DNA of 64,000 nt from Boletus sp. NGJ (GCA_019096195.1 JAGTXK010000219.1:620001-684000); one strand, 5' to 3'; positions 23,723 through 38,672 are shown, counted from the stretch's first letter. Made by a program: numbers and translations. Notes: generated by a model not told the origin, from the letters alone.

Positions 23723-23806
23723 GGCTACCTAGCGCAATGGTAGCGCGTTTGGCTTCGATTGCCCAACGGTACCAAAAGGTTGCAGGTTCGAGTCCTGCGG
23801 TGGTCA
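23723..23806 (+). tRNA. tRNA-Arg(UCG) with 12-nt intron
   Basis: All arms fold. Acceptor GGCTACC pairs with GGTGGTC using G-U pairs; D stem GCGC/GCGC; anticodon stem TTTGG/CCAAA; T arm GCAGG-TTCGAGT-CCTGC. The anticodon TCG sits in loop CTTCGA, followed directly by a 12-nt intron (23759-23770) at the canonical position after nucleotide 37. A run of five T at 23809-23813 is a Pol III terminator. Almost identical to the copy at 26319-26402 on the other strand. Confidence 0.93.
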
Positions 23807-23896
23807 TCTTTTTACTTCAATCAATCGCGCGATAAAACCGAGCAAGGAATAACCCTCGTAAGGTAACACAATACGAACCCTACATTGCTTCTTGAG

Positions 23897-26173
<2,277 letters not shown>

Positions 26174-26318
26174 GCTAGTGGCCTGGGTGATATGGAGGGT
26201 GGAGTGGTTGGAGCGAGTGGTATTTCTAGATCAGTACTTGATGCAGTTGCTCGACGCGCCTGGTTCGCGTAGTGCTGTCATCGTCACGTGCGCGACGATT
26301 GAATGAAAATAAAAAAGA

Positions 26319-26402
26319 TGACCACCGCAGGACTCGAACCTGCAACCTTTTGGTGCCGTTGGGCAATCGAAGCCAAACGCGCTACCATTGCGCTAGGTAG
26401 CC
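26319..26402 (-). tRNA. tRNA-Arg(UCG) with 12-nt intron, second copy
   Basis: Reverse-strand copy of the tRNA at 23723-23806, identical in all mature positions. The only difference is the last intron base (C instead of T). Anticodon TCG in loop CTTCGA, intron of 12 nt directly after it, T arm GCAGG-TTCGAGT-CCTGC. Downstream on its own strand is a run of six T (26311-26316), a Pol III terminator. It lies upstream of Cdc7, in the same orientation. Confidence 0.93.
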
Positions 26403-26516
26403 ATTGGTAGTGTCCATGTTCGAAAAATACACGACGTTGATTTGTATTTATCGAGCGAGTTCGCCGCAACTACTAGGACTTCAATGTCGTCGACGGCGTG
26501 AAAGTGATTTACCTCC

Positions 26517-28935
26517 ATGAACACCCCAGAAGAGTCCAGAGTCTGGTTCACAAGCCTACTCCAATATCCGCTCTTCTCGCAGATTGCACCTTTTGTTGTA
26601 CTCTTCCTTTTTCCTCTCGCTGCGCTTGTTTGTGTCCAAACCACCAAAAGGTTTTCGTTTGGGACTACGTCATTCTTCATGGTCCTCGACAATCTCGGTT
26701 CTTTCTTTCCTTGGAATTGGGGAAGCAGCCAGTCGAATGTCGTACCATCGCATGAGACGAAAAAGCTCAGGAAGAAACACGTTCGTACTCGTGGTGAACG
26801 ACTGGAGATGAACGGGTATGCCAGACCAGGTGCGCCGGGTCTTCAAACTTTCAAATAGTGCTCTTTGACCTCCCGGTTTAGATACTAGACAAGAACTGGT
26901 CGAAGGCGTTTACCCCGGCCTGGTCAATATCTCAGGCACATACTGCTTCATGAACTCCACAATCCAGGTCAACTCATCGCCAACGATCTTTATGCAAACC
27001 ATTTCTCACCATCAGTTCTAGGCAATGGCCTCTTTATCCTACCTACAGCCTTACCTAGCCGCTGCTCACGACAAGGCCGTGCAGTTAGACGTTGCCTCAC
27101 CAGTCATCGACGCCCTTCTCCCGTTACTGCAGGGTCCGTGTGGTGCCTTCAGAAAGATTTATTCCCGCTGAAAAGCATGTTTTCAGAACTAAATGCCCCT
27201 CGGAGCTCGTATTATTCAATCCGGCCGCTCGAGATCATTGAGGCTCTGGTGAACCATTCCCCTGGGAAGCACAACTCCCTCTTCTCTTCCCGTGAACACC
27301 AGGATGCCCAGGAGTTGTTCCAGCTTGTCTCCGAGTGCATCAAGGAAGAAATTACTGCCATCAACAAGGAACGTCAACGAGATCGTGGCCTCGGAGCGCT
27401 ATCGAGGTTTGATGGGGAAGCTGGCAGGGATATAGGGATGACCGTATTCGACGGGCTAACAGCCAATAGGAGAAGCTGCCTGGAATGCGGATACACAGAA
27501 GCCGTTATGCACTTTGCCTTTGATAGCTGGCAACTGGCGATCCCGAGATACGCTGTGAGTTACCTTACTGGCGAAACACTGTGCTGCGCTTACCATGAGC
27601 CAGGCAAGTTGCCGACTCGAAGACTGTCTCGCTGAATACACCAAGCTTGAAATGCTGAACGATTGCATTTGTCGCAAATGTTCCGTAATTGCAACCCACG
27701 AACGTCTTGCACTAGAAGCAGAACGCCTGGAGAAGCTCGTCAGTTCGGATGCACAATTGTCAACCGCGAAGAAGCACAAAGCAAAGGAAGCAAGGAAACT
27801 AGAGGTGAAATTGAGAACATCATTGGATCATGGTCGGCTGGAAGAGGACGTGAAGGGAGTGAAACTGGACAAGGTGCTTAGCAGAGCCTCCACCAAGCAA
27901 GCGATGATTGCAAGGGTATTTATCTCCAATTACAAACTCTTGTGTGGTCTGACATTGGCCAAGCCTCCACTAGTGCTTGCACTCCACCTCAATCGTTCGC
28001 TAAGTTATGGCCAGTTTGCAATGAAGAATTCGATACGCATCACCTTCCCTGAAGTCCTAGACCTCACTCCATTCACGACTTCCGGCAGTCTCTCAACCAT
28101 TCCCTCAATTCCAATCTCCTCACCACCTCCTAGCCTGCCTCGCTCTACCACACCCACCCAGGCCATGTATTCGACACCCAGGACTGTTTATCGCCTGGCC
28201 GCCGTCGTCTGTCATTATGGCCAACACTCCTTTGGACACTATGTCTGTTTTCGACGAAAACCTCGTCCTCCATCGTGTGGCACGACCCGTTTTGCCCCAC
28301 CGCGTTTGGTCCACCCTCTTGGGTGCGAGTGTGAAAAATGTTTGCAATACGGAAACATCAGAGATGACGACGACCTGCTGGACTCAATGTATCGGCCCGG
28401 TCGGGGCTGGCTCCGCATCAGCGACGACTCCGTCAAAGAGTGCGGTATTGAAACTGTACTACAAGAAGGTTCAGGAGCATTCATGCTGTATTACGAACGT
28501 GTGGTACAGTCGCGCCCTGGTATTTACCCACTTCACGGCTCACCACGAAGCTCAGAGGAGACCCTTAAGCCGAACCAGCCAACTAACGGTGTCAACGTAT
28601 CTACGGCATCGCTAGCCTCAAGAGATGAGATGGAAAGGTCAGTGTATGGTGCTCGGGTTGTGCGGAGTGTAGCGGCGGGGAGAGGGAGAAGTGCATCACT
28701 TGCCCCTTCGGAACTAGGTTCAGGCAACGACTTCCTACCGTCTGCCGTGTCTTTGATCCTCCCAAACGGAAATGCCAGTGGCTCCTCAAAGGAGTCACTG
28801 AATCCGTCGAATCTATCAGTGTCAGTCCCTGATCTTCGTAGCCATCCCACTCCTTCATCGCAGTCCCTTTTAACTCCTGCACTCCGTCATGCACCACGAT
28901 CTCTACAGTCCTCTATAGTGGACCTGCAAGCATAG
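26517..28935 (+). CDS. membrane-anchored ubiquitin-specific protease (Ubp1-like)
   Basis: A deubiquitinase of the USP family (peptidase C19). The N-terminus (start MNTPEESRVWFTSLLQYPLF) has a hydrophobic segment APFVVLFLFPLAALVCVQTT, a probable ER signal anchor as in yeast Ubp1. The Cys box is VYPGLVNISGTYCFMNSTIQ, with the catalytic Cys in GTYC, split from the next exon (AMASLSYLQPYL) by an intron. Then come QDAQELFQLVSE and the His box CHYGQHSFGHYVCFRRKP. A CxxC pair (CLECGY, CICRKC) suggests the usual zinc ribbon of the finger region. The tail after 28500 is Ser/Pro-rich and disordered. Splicing at 26819/26890 and 26970/27020 was checked and keeps the frame. Confidence 0.87.
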
Positions 28936-29436
28936 ATTGAATCTTATATCACCACTGTGCTTAGTATTACATGCTTTTGTTATTTCGCATCTATGTATCT
29001 TTAACAAGCTCCTACCACGGCTGTTTTAATTCTTCACAAATTCAATTGTCCGCAGCACTTCGACATGGATTTGGTTACCCGGACCATGAAAAAAGCACGA
29101 GGGCAAAGACCGAGAGGTAGATTGATTTTTCTGTCATCATGAGTCTGCCAAAAAAAACACGTTACTGGCCCACTATCAACACACATCTAAGCATTTCCAT
29201 CAAGCGTATATATATAAAACTGCCAATGCCCTGCACCGCAGTCCACACTGTGGTCAACGACGGAGAGATGCCGAAAAGCTATCATACGAGTGAAAACGTT
29301 GCACTCCCTGACGGAGCTTCGAGTATCGTGACCGTGAGCGGCGCGCCCCAGATGGAGGGCGAAGGATACATAACAATACAAAACATTCAATAATCCGAGT
29401 AAGGCAGACGAGGAAGAACGGCGACTGGCAAGGCGA
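28936..29436. other. convergent 3' flanks, no gene seen
   Basis: About 500 nt between the ends of the deubiquitinase and the small KOW-like protein. An 84-codon plus-strand frame (29139-29393) lies wholly in the presumed 3' UTR of the opposite gene and has no recognisable domain. Confidence 0.45.
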
Positions 29437-29882
29437 TTACCAGTAGATTCGTCGCTCAACAGTGCGCTGCTTGAAGACAGGAGCAGGCCTAGAGTAGGAC
29501 ACTGTGCGTTTCACGCGGGTGACGGTAGGGTACCTGGACGGCATCGGTGAACCAGTGGACACCACCGAATGAATATTGAGAATTACCATGCCTGGTAAAT
29601 TTCGTTTGCTTCAAGCTGGACTTCAAGGATTTGACGGCCCTGTATGAATGTTGGTTGCTGGTGTCATAAAAAAGAAATCTCGACATACAAAGGAGTCGGT
29701 GAAAGCACCGACAACAAGACCTTCCTTGCGACCATAGCGGTCATGGTTGACAGCGACGATATCACCAGGCTAAAGTAAGTTGGACGTTCAAGACCACAGC
29801 AAAGGAAAATAAGACGACGAACAGTAATTTCGCCAGTGACGGGGAGGGATTTGTACTCCTCGATTCTCTCGTAGGTAGCCAT
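29437..29882 (-). CDS. small conserved-looking protein with a KOW/SH3-like core
   Basis: Four exons give 96 residues: MATYERIEEYKSLPVTGEIT, then PGDIVAVNHDRYGRKEGLVV-GAFTDSF, then GRQILEVQLEANEIYQAW, then YPTVTRVKRTVSYSRPAPVF and KQRTVERRIYW. Donors are GTTCGT, GTATGT and GTAATT, with phase consistent throughout. The middle resembles a KOW/SH3-like beta barrel (GDIVAVNHDRYGRKEGLVVG), but I do not recognise the family and assign no function. A clean TATA box at 29961-29970 and a compact intron-rich structure suggest a well expressed gene. An open frame at 29664-29882 reading into the first intron is only a partial view of it. Confidence 0.7.
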
Positions 29883-30410
29883 CTGGGATGAAGACGGTAA
29901 AAAAAAAGCGGCAAGGAAATAAAAAGGTGGAAATGGTGCGGGAAAAATGCAGCGAAGTTGGGTTTTTATAGATTAGATTCCCGCAATTGCGCTGGGTGTC
30001 CTCAAAAGGCGAGGCAAGGCACGAGGCGCGTATTGCCGTGGAAATCGTCCGCCATTGTTGTCTCCCTGCCGAGCAGCAACTGACCTACGTAAATTCTCCC
30101 GTCCGTTCTCACTGCTCTACCAGTGTAACCCGGCTCGTCGTTGTTTAGCACAGAGCTTGACTGGTGCAGCGACGTTCGCAATGGAAGCGGGTCCTGATTA
30201 CGTTGAGTCCTGCAACACGAGCCTGCCTCGCGGCACACGATTAAAATAGGAATATTCGGTTACCAGTGTCTCAAGGGGTTGGTAGCAGACGTGAGATCAC
30301 AACTTGATGGCAGTTACTGTACATACAGTATAGCCGTAGGATCTGTAAAGGTGAGTGCTGAAACGAGTATAGTATAACGAATTGTCAACCAGCCTTGGTG
30401 AACCACTTGC
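29883..30410. other. promoter of the small KOW-like gene and 3' flank of the DnaJC28-like gene
   Basis: About 530 nt. The first 90 nt are the leader and TATA region of the small gene, with a T-rich tract on the minus strand near 29900. The rest shows no coding potential I can support; a 78-codon minus-strand frame at 30002-30238 has no family features. Confidence 0.45.
29961..29970 (-). promoter_or_regulatory. TATA box of the small KOW-like gene
   Basis: The minus strand reads TATAAAAACC, 79-88 nt upstream of the ATG at 29882. Consensus and spacing both fit a focused fungal promoter. Confidence 0.6.
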
Positions 30411-31873
30411 TCAACGCTCGCAGCTACTGCAGAATGAAACCCCAAGACCGTCATCATCTATCGAGGACCATTTCGGCTCGAAACGTAGGGGAGTCTGACT
30501 TCTTTCATGTACCCCACGAAGGATATCTTCCCTACAGTCGTGATAGGCCCTCGCGAGCCCGGTGTCCCGGGTATAATATGGTCGCCGGGCCGCATACGGT
30601 GCCATTGCATTGTATTTACGGACAAGTGAGTTTAGTTCGGCAATGGCAGTATCGTGGTAGGAGCGTTCTCGTCCCTCCCATTCCCAATCACGCAGAGACG
30701 TGACTGTGCTCAACGATAACGATGGGAAGAGAGGAGCAGGTTGAGTTATGGTCAACGTCCGAATTGCGCGCCTAGTCCACGACTGCCTCAGGGTTTCACG
30801 AAAGGCGTTCACTGCAGCTTCCAGCTCTATGGCGTAACGTTCAGCGCGAGATCATGCACAACCAACCCATTTGAACTTCGACCCACGGAGGAGGAGCACC
30901 ATTGCTCTGCACTATTCGATTCATGAGAAACTCCTCCCTAGCAATGAATGGACTGCGTTCCTCGCTCAGCCGCGCGATTGGCTGCCCCCTGCCCTTCACT
31001 TTGTCGAACTGGCCGGAGAACCGTGCTTTCTGCATCGATCACGTAATGAGTCAATGTTAAGTACAGGATGCTTTCGTACCTCTACACGATCTTCTATGAG
31101 GCTCTGCCATCCTTTCAGGCTGACGGGATTTACTCGAGAGGAAGTCCGTCCATTGCCGGTACCTCCATCTCTCAGGCCAAGTCGATAGTCCAAGGTCAAC
31201 TCACGTGCCTAAGACAACCGGCTAGCTTGTTGTTTGCGCTTCGCCAGCTCTCTCTCAGTTCGTCTTGTGCGTTCGTAGCTGTCGTCGGATCCAGCAGATA
31301 AGCGAGCAGAGGACGGTGCAAAATTTCCCAGTTTGATTGACGCAGTCGTATGCCAAGGTGCTTTAAAGGTCGTATGCCAAGGTCTGTGGCCCTCGATGCT
31401 AGGAAGCAACGGCGTGTCTGTGATTTCTTGCCATCGGCGTGCAGGAGCAGGAGAGCCGCCTGCACAAAGACAGTGGACTGCCGGACTTGCGGGGGTAATT
31501 CCTTCAGCTTTTGGTCTGCGGTTCGGATGGGCCCAAACCGAAGGGATTTGTACTTGTCGGCCAGCATCCGCAAGACCGCATCTTGCATCGATTCTTCACC
31601 CGTCCAGTTCTGGTATAGACCAGGACTCCCCAGTTGCGTCAATTTGCCAGCACTGCCTTCTTTGGAGGCGGTTTCATTGCTTTCTCCACCATCTGAATCT
31701 CGAGCAGGATCCACAAAAAGTCTTTCGTTGGCGCTCTGGTTTATGGGTCCAAGGACGGTAGCGCAACGGTGAATATAACGAATGACAGGATGCTGAGGAG
31801 AACATAGTTGTGGGTTGAGATGATGCGTCACTGCTGAGCGGACGATGCTCGACCAGAGCGATATGCTTGTCAT
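30411..31873 (-). CDS. DnaJC28/DUF1992-type mitochondrial protein, possible pseudogene (in-frame TAG)
   Basis: Matches the DnaJ homologue subfamily C member 28 conserved region, which in fungi lacks the J domain. The start MTSISLWSSIVRSAVTHHLN is Ser/Arg-rich, as in mitochondrial presequences. Blocks: NWTGEESMQDAVLRMLADKY, PWHTTFKAPW, TLDYRLGLRDG, VNPVSLKGWQSLIEDRVE, KGRGQPI, PFIAREEFLMNRIVQSNGAP and, last exon, SYHDTAIAELNSLVRKYN with RRPYYTRDTGLARAYHDC. Two oddities. First, exon 1 and the next block are in different frames; a GC-AG intron at 31399-31490 (donor GCAAGT, acceptor TTCCTAG) would join them. Second, a TAG at 31209-31211 interrupts ...ASRLS/ARELTLDYRLG with no intron that removes it. 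Everything downstream is intact, so the lesion is recent or a sequence error. Confidence 0.68.
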
Positions 31874-32055
31874 CGATAAGATAGCCGCCAGTGGTACAGT
31901 ATATGTATGCCCACACACCCACGGGGCGATAGTAATGCATCCGATTAGTTGAAGATCCAAACACACAAATGGTAGTACAAGGTGTACACTACTACGCTTG
32001 GTTCACAATCGCAAGTATATCCCTCTTCTAGGTGACCTTCTCCGCTTTTTTCCAC

Positions 32056-34240
<2,185 letters not shown>

Positions 34241-34799
34241 GGTTTTCGGGTGTTCGCAAAGGTGCTCTTCCACGTCGAGCTTATGTGTGGAGATCGATAT
34301 CACTGGAACGGATCTTGCATGCGAACAGCGTCTATCTGACGCTGGGCGCTGACTAAGCGCGTGTTCCGGCAGCTATACCACACAGTGTGCGCTCGCCATT
34401 GGCGGTGACGTTCGGGGGGGTTTTCGAATAGGACCGAGAAAAACGAGTAGTTGGACCACCCAGTCTGAATCCATATATTAGAGTTAAGATGTGCAGCTAT
34501 CTCTGTTGAAGTGTTGGAAAGTTTATTGCACCTCGGATCCGGCCCATATGATAGTACAATTAAGCAGTGTAATAGTAGTACATATGCAATGGGACGGCAC
34601 CATAATGTAGCAAACAAAAGGTATTATGCTACATAGAATGTCAGCGCCAAAATAGTGTGTTCGTTGTGATACCACGATGTAGTGTTACGAGCGAGGTGCT
34701 TGGAGTCGGACGGGGGGTCGTTTCAGGGATAAAAGAACGCGGTCCGGTTAAGGAGTGCAACAGATGCAAGATCACGGAATGGGGTGCGGAAGATGAAGC
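34241..34799. other. promoter of P5C dehydrogenase and 3' flank of the BTB gene
   Basis: About 560 nt. A 105-codon minus-strand frame (34300-34617) has no recognisable domain and overlaps the presumed promoter. I see no supported gene. Confidence 0.4.
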
Positions 34800-35645
34800 T
34801 CATATTGTAGAAGGAAGGTCGTCAATCTGCTTCTTCAGATTCACAAAGAACGCGTGTGCGTCAAGAATGCTCCCAGCGCACCGAATACACCCCGACTCCT
34901 GCGCGACTCGTGCTAGAAATGGCAAGCTGAAGATAACGTCGGTCGTTGGCCGTACAGAGAGTTCCTCCTTCCCCAACTTTTCGAACTCTTTCCACCACTT
35001 TGGCGGAACGAAAGCGCCGTAATATGGCCCTGAGCACTGCATGCATTTGACATCCTGTGGTATCTTCAACAGGGCTCGCGCAGCTTCCGCACGTGTCCTA
35101 TGGAGCACCAGAAGTCGATGATAGGCATGAGCAGAGATGTATTTGAGATCATCGGACAGAGGACAGTCGAGGATGTTGCAAGAGAGCGTGTGCCGCGAAG
35201 CAATCTGTGCTTCATATTCAAAGTCAAACCGACTGGCAATGGCGTACACACGAGTGGGACTTGCGTCGAGAAAGCGGGGCGACAGGAGTTCTTTGCGTAG
35301 GGCAGCTATAGGACCCAAGAAGTCGTACTTGACGGAGGTGGTGAGAAGAGCGGTAAGCTCGTCCAATGATGTGATAACGGGGTCTGGTTCCGGGTAGATA
35401 AACTGAAGCAAAGCGCCGATGACGGAGCTATGCTCCGACACAGGGATCACTGGACGACGTTCCTTGCTGTCTGAAGGAGGTTGAGGAAGAGCAAACATAT
35501 GTTCAAAGAAAGGAGAGGCAGTGGCCAAGATGCAGCGATGGACACAAAACTTGACGCCGTCCGCAGACTCAAGAAAGACGTCGGCATCCTCTGAGTACGA
35601 GTCGCGGTCAAAGACTGTCATGGTGAGGGTGTGGTTGAAAGTCAA
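34800..35645 (-). CDS. BTB/POZ-domain protein
   Basis: Single exon of 281 residues. The BTB core is clear near the N-terminus: DADVFLESADGVKFCVHRCI-LATASPFFEHMF, then VIPVSEHSSVIGALLQFIYP and TSLDELTALLTTSVKYDFL. This is the expanded basidiomycete BTB type in which the domain is followed by a helical BACK-like stretch (LDASPTRVYAIASRFDFEYE) and a variable C-terminus with a few cysteines (CMQCSGPYYGAF). BTB proteins often act as cullin-3 adaptors or oligomerisation modules; no partner domain is visible. Start could be the second Met (MTVFDRDSYSEDADV), eight residues in. Confidence 0.85.
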   Translation of the reverse strand: MTFNHTLTMTVFDRDSYSEDADVFLESADGVKFCVHRCILATASPFFEHMFALPQPPSDSKERRPVIPVSEHSSVIGALLQFIYPEPDPVITSLDELTALLTTSVKYDFLGPIAALRKELLSPRFLDASPTRVYAIASRFDFEYEAQIASRHTLSCNILDCPLSDDLKYISAHAYHRLLVLHRTRAEAARALLKIPQDVKCMQCSGPYYGAFVPPKWWKEFEKLGKEELSVRPTTDVIFSLPFLARVAQESGCIRCAGSILDAHAFFVNLKKQIDDLPSTI

Positions 35646-35817
35646 GTGACAAGTCGCAGCAATTTGGCGCAGCTTCTGTGCTAAACAGTGAAATTACAGG
35701 AGTCAAGCTGAAGCGCAGCGTGACAGCAAATATAGGGATGCCTGAGAATGAGACGGGGTAGTCCGAATTCCAAGATATTGTTCTATAGACTGGCTTAAAA
35801 AAGACAAGCAAGCTGGA

Positions 35818-37310
35818 TTAGGAATCGTGACGTGCGCGGCGGTCCGGTGATGGCTGCCGATCCCGATGCTGATGCGGCATTGGGGACCGGGGGCGCCGCC
35901 GGCGTTCCGAGGATCGGTCCCGATACCTACTGCGCTCTCGCTTTCGGCGGTGCGATGAGACCTCGGTCTCAAACACCATTCCGTAGTCACCAGGTCCGTT
36001 TTCTCTGGGGCTCCCTCGATATCTGCGAGTCTCCTCTAAATCATCTCGACCCGCGAAGTTCCCCTTTTCTCTCCAGCGCGCTCCTAATTTGGGGTTGTTG
36101 GACCACGAAGTGTTCAGCCGAGCTACGGACTGGGAGCTGAGCAGGACGCAATTAGTAAAAGTAGTCAATGTGCTAAGCATGCTTACAAGTCAACCCATAT
36201 TCGACGATCATCAACCAAGACATTCTGCATTTTGAAGTAACCCTGCATAGCATGGTAAGGCTGTGTGACTCTGACACCAGGTGGCGGAATGAAACCCAAA
36301 CCTGCTCAGCGTCCTCTCGTTTATCAAATTCTATAAATGCATATTGCAACGAATCTCCAGTCCTTTTGTCGCGGATTACCTGGCAACTCATAATAGTCCC
36401 GAACCGCGAAAAAATAAGCTCGAGGTCCTCGTCTCGGGTGACTGGGTTCAGCTTGCATACAAACAAGACGTTTTCGGGAGGGCGAACGTTCGCAAATGGC
36501 AAGTCCCCAACCATTTCGAGGGTCAGCGCAGATGCCACCGCAGCCTTTCTCCGGCGCTCCCGCTCCTCCTCCTCCTCAGGTAAAGTAGCAAGAGCATCTT
36601 CATCTTCAGCAATCCTTGTGGAGCTATCCGGTGGTCGAGTAGGCGAAGAGGGTGGCTTGGTGAGACCTGCCGGGTCCGGAAATGGATCATCTACGGATCT
36701 GGGCATTAGTATAGGATGATGCATGCGCTCCATTCTCATACCAAGGATGACAACATGACGAATCCGAACGTCCTTGAAAGGACGTCCATCTTGATCAGCA
36801 AAAACGTCATTGACCCTATCCAGGGTTTCCAACCCTTCAACTACGTGACCAAAAACAGCGTGCTTGCCATCGAGATACTCAATATTGTCAGCGAGCGTTA
36901 TGTAGAATTGACTGCCACAACCGCCTTTATCGCCGTCAATGGAAGGAGCTACAGCCATTGAGACAGTCCCTTTATGTGTATGCTTGAGTTTCGGTACGAT
37001 TTCCGGCGCGAAATAGCGCGGTACTGATTTGTCGTCTCCCTGAGAGGCCATATATGACCAGACTGACTCCCCACCCGTTCCAGTGGCGGTCGGGTCCCCA
37101 GTTTGAGCAAGGAAGTCCTTCGACACTGAGACCATACATTTTCAACAGGTCGTGAAACATTTCCTGAGGGGACACACCGTTGAAAAATGCATTCAGGTTG
37201 TAATAGTATAGTTTGCAGAGTTTGAGGAAGTTCTCAGAGCTCTTCGGGCATAATTCAACCTCCAAATCAACAACGATGTCCCCAAGGGATGTCTCGAACA
37301 GAACAGACAT
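35818..37310 (-). CDS. cyclophilin-RRM peptidyl-prolyl isomerase (PPIL4/Cyp6 type)
   Basis: Nuclear cyclophilin linked to transcription and splicing. The start at 37310 ([20 protein letters not shown]) opens a cyclophilin domain: [77 protein letters not shown]. Then an acidic/Arg linker ([16 protein letters not shown]) leads to an RRM ([20 protein letters not shown] with RNP1 [15 protein letters not shown]). The tail is Arg/Ser-rich ([20 protein letters not shown]). Domain order and the [13 protein letters not shown] insert are diagnostic. Introns near 37140-37180, 36660-36720, 36240-36300 and 36130-36180. A longer frame starting at 37343 is possible, but the Met at 37310 fits the family. Confidence 0.92.
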
Positions 37311-37653
37311 GGTGTGGGGTGTCGTACGCGACGACCCGAGCAACTGTAGTGCAGGAGCGAATCAATGGCGCAATATTTGGCAAGTTACTTACCTCGCTGT
37401 TTACGACAGTACAGCCACGAACACCGCGGCAGAGTAACTCAAGTAAGTACAATACTTAGAATCCAGTAACTCGTACATTTTCACCATTCCAAAGTGAATA
37501 ATGTGTACATGGGCGCCGTTCTCCATGGATATACAAACGTCAACTTTTCGCTCGCGTGCACGTAGTCCAAACTACAGCCTCCTCCATCGCCCATGTCCAT
37601 TGTCACCTCCCATCAAACGTCGTTTCCAGATCAACCTCTGGCGGCCCATTTCC

Positions 37654-38029
37654 CATGCTGCACTTGACTGGCCCCTCGCGCTCTTTCCGCAGCATCAATT
37701 CGATGAGGGATCTCATGCCCATTGCACTCATTTACCCGGGAGAGGGAGATTCTTCACGTCAAGACTCAAGTGTACTAAGGTGCACAGGTAGAAGTGACTT
37801 ACACGAGGGAGATGGGACCGGATGAATACATCTTAAACAAGTGGTATGCCTTGTGTTGCTTCGATGGAGAACTTCACCCTGAAGATGTGTTATCTGGCTT
37901 TGATTCAGCACAAGACGGGAGTATAGCGATTCTTACACCGCACACTGGGTTATCGGACCGAACACTCCGGAGGGAGCACCCCTCAGAGAATCCGTCGAGG
38001 TCAGGATGCTTGTTTTCTGTGACAACTAA
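37654..38029 (+). CDS. putative small basidiomycete-type protein, gene model incomplete
   Basis: No function known. Two stretches look coding. First, frame one from 37654: MLHLTGPSRSFRSINSMRDL then MPIALIYPGEGDSS. Second, across an intron at 37843-37908 (donor GTATGC, acceptor TTCAG): VTYTREMGPDEYILNKC joined to TRREYSDSYTAHWVIGPNTP and EGAPLRESVEVRMLVFCDN, with stop at 38027. Phrases like this C-terminus recur in mushroom genomes by my recollection. The junction between the two stretches (about 37758-37795) is unresolved; a 34-nt intron would work but is unusually short. The true start may be upstream (ATG at 37556 in the same frame). Divergent from the cyclophilin gene. Confidence 0.38.
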
Positions 38030-38161
38030 GTCGAATAATGAGTGTGGACGTTGAGCGCGTATTACCTGGAGAAAGAGAGTCCCACTACTCTTTAGAAGAT
38101 GCGGCGGGGCTTCTACAGAGCCATAAGGTTTCTACCCCTTCAATCGTCATCACCACAATGA

Positions 38162-38233
38162 GGTCGCCTGGCGAAATGGCATCGCGTCTGACTACGAATC
38201 AGGAGATTGCAGGTTCGAGCCCTGCGGTGGTCA
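38162..38233 (+). tRNA. tRNA-Arg(ACG)
   Basis: Intronless, 72 nt. Acceptor GGTCGCC/GGTGGTC with two G-U pairs, D stem GCGA/TCGC, anticodon stem TCTGA/TCAGG, loop CTACGAA with anticodon ACG (read as ICG), T arm GCAGG-TTCGAGC-CCTGC. Five T at 38240-38244 terminate Pol III. Its T arm and 3' acceptor strand are nearly the same as in the two tRNA-Arg(UCG) genes. Confidence 0.92.
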
Positions 38234-38575
38234 AACGGCTTTTTCGCGTCATTCCATATTGTTTTCTATTCACGAAGCAGCACCCTCATTTTTAGGTTGG
38301 GACTCAATGGCCCTACGGGATGGTGATTAATGCCGTATCAGATAGGATGGCTCGCAATATTGATGAATTGATTCGATGATCATAAATATACAGCCGACTC
38401 TGTTAATAACCCAAACTCTCGGGCCCGATAGGCCCAGGGGTATGACTTGTGGAAATGTATGGGTTTTGATTGAGGCTGGAAGCACTGAAATTGAACCCCG
38501 TATGGATTATGACAGAGTCGGCTACAGTCGTCGACAGTCTACTATGGAAAATAAGGTCACGCAATAAAAAGATCA

Positions 38576-38672
38576 TGGCCAGCATGGGGGTCGAACCCAG
38601 GACCTTCGCGTACATTGGACTTCAATCCTGAATGTATTAGCACGACGCTCTAACCAACTGAGCTAGCCGGCC
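38576..38672 (-). tRNA. tRNA-Ile(AAU) with 23-nt intron
   Basis: Acceptor GGCCGGC/GCTGGCC, D stem GCTC/GAGC, anticodon stem TCGTG/CGCGA, loop CTAATA with anticodon AAT (read as IAU). A 23-nt intron directly follows, and the loop closes with A. T arm CTGGG-TTCGACC-CCCAT has one C-T mismatch at its base. Five T downstream on the minus strand (38566-38570) form the terminator. Confidence 0.88.

Noticed and set aside
31464-31490. A 27-nt GT-AG intron in the DnaJC28-like gene
   Set aside because: Too short for fungal splicing, and its length is a multiple of three, so it cannot repair the frame difference.
34300-34617. 105-codon minus-strand frame in the P5C dehydrogenase promoter
   Set aside because: Composition without family features, located between well-defined genes; likely chance.
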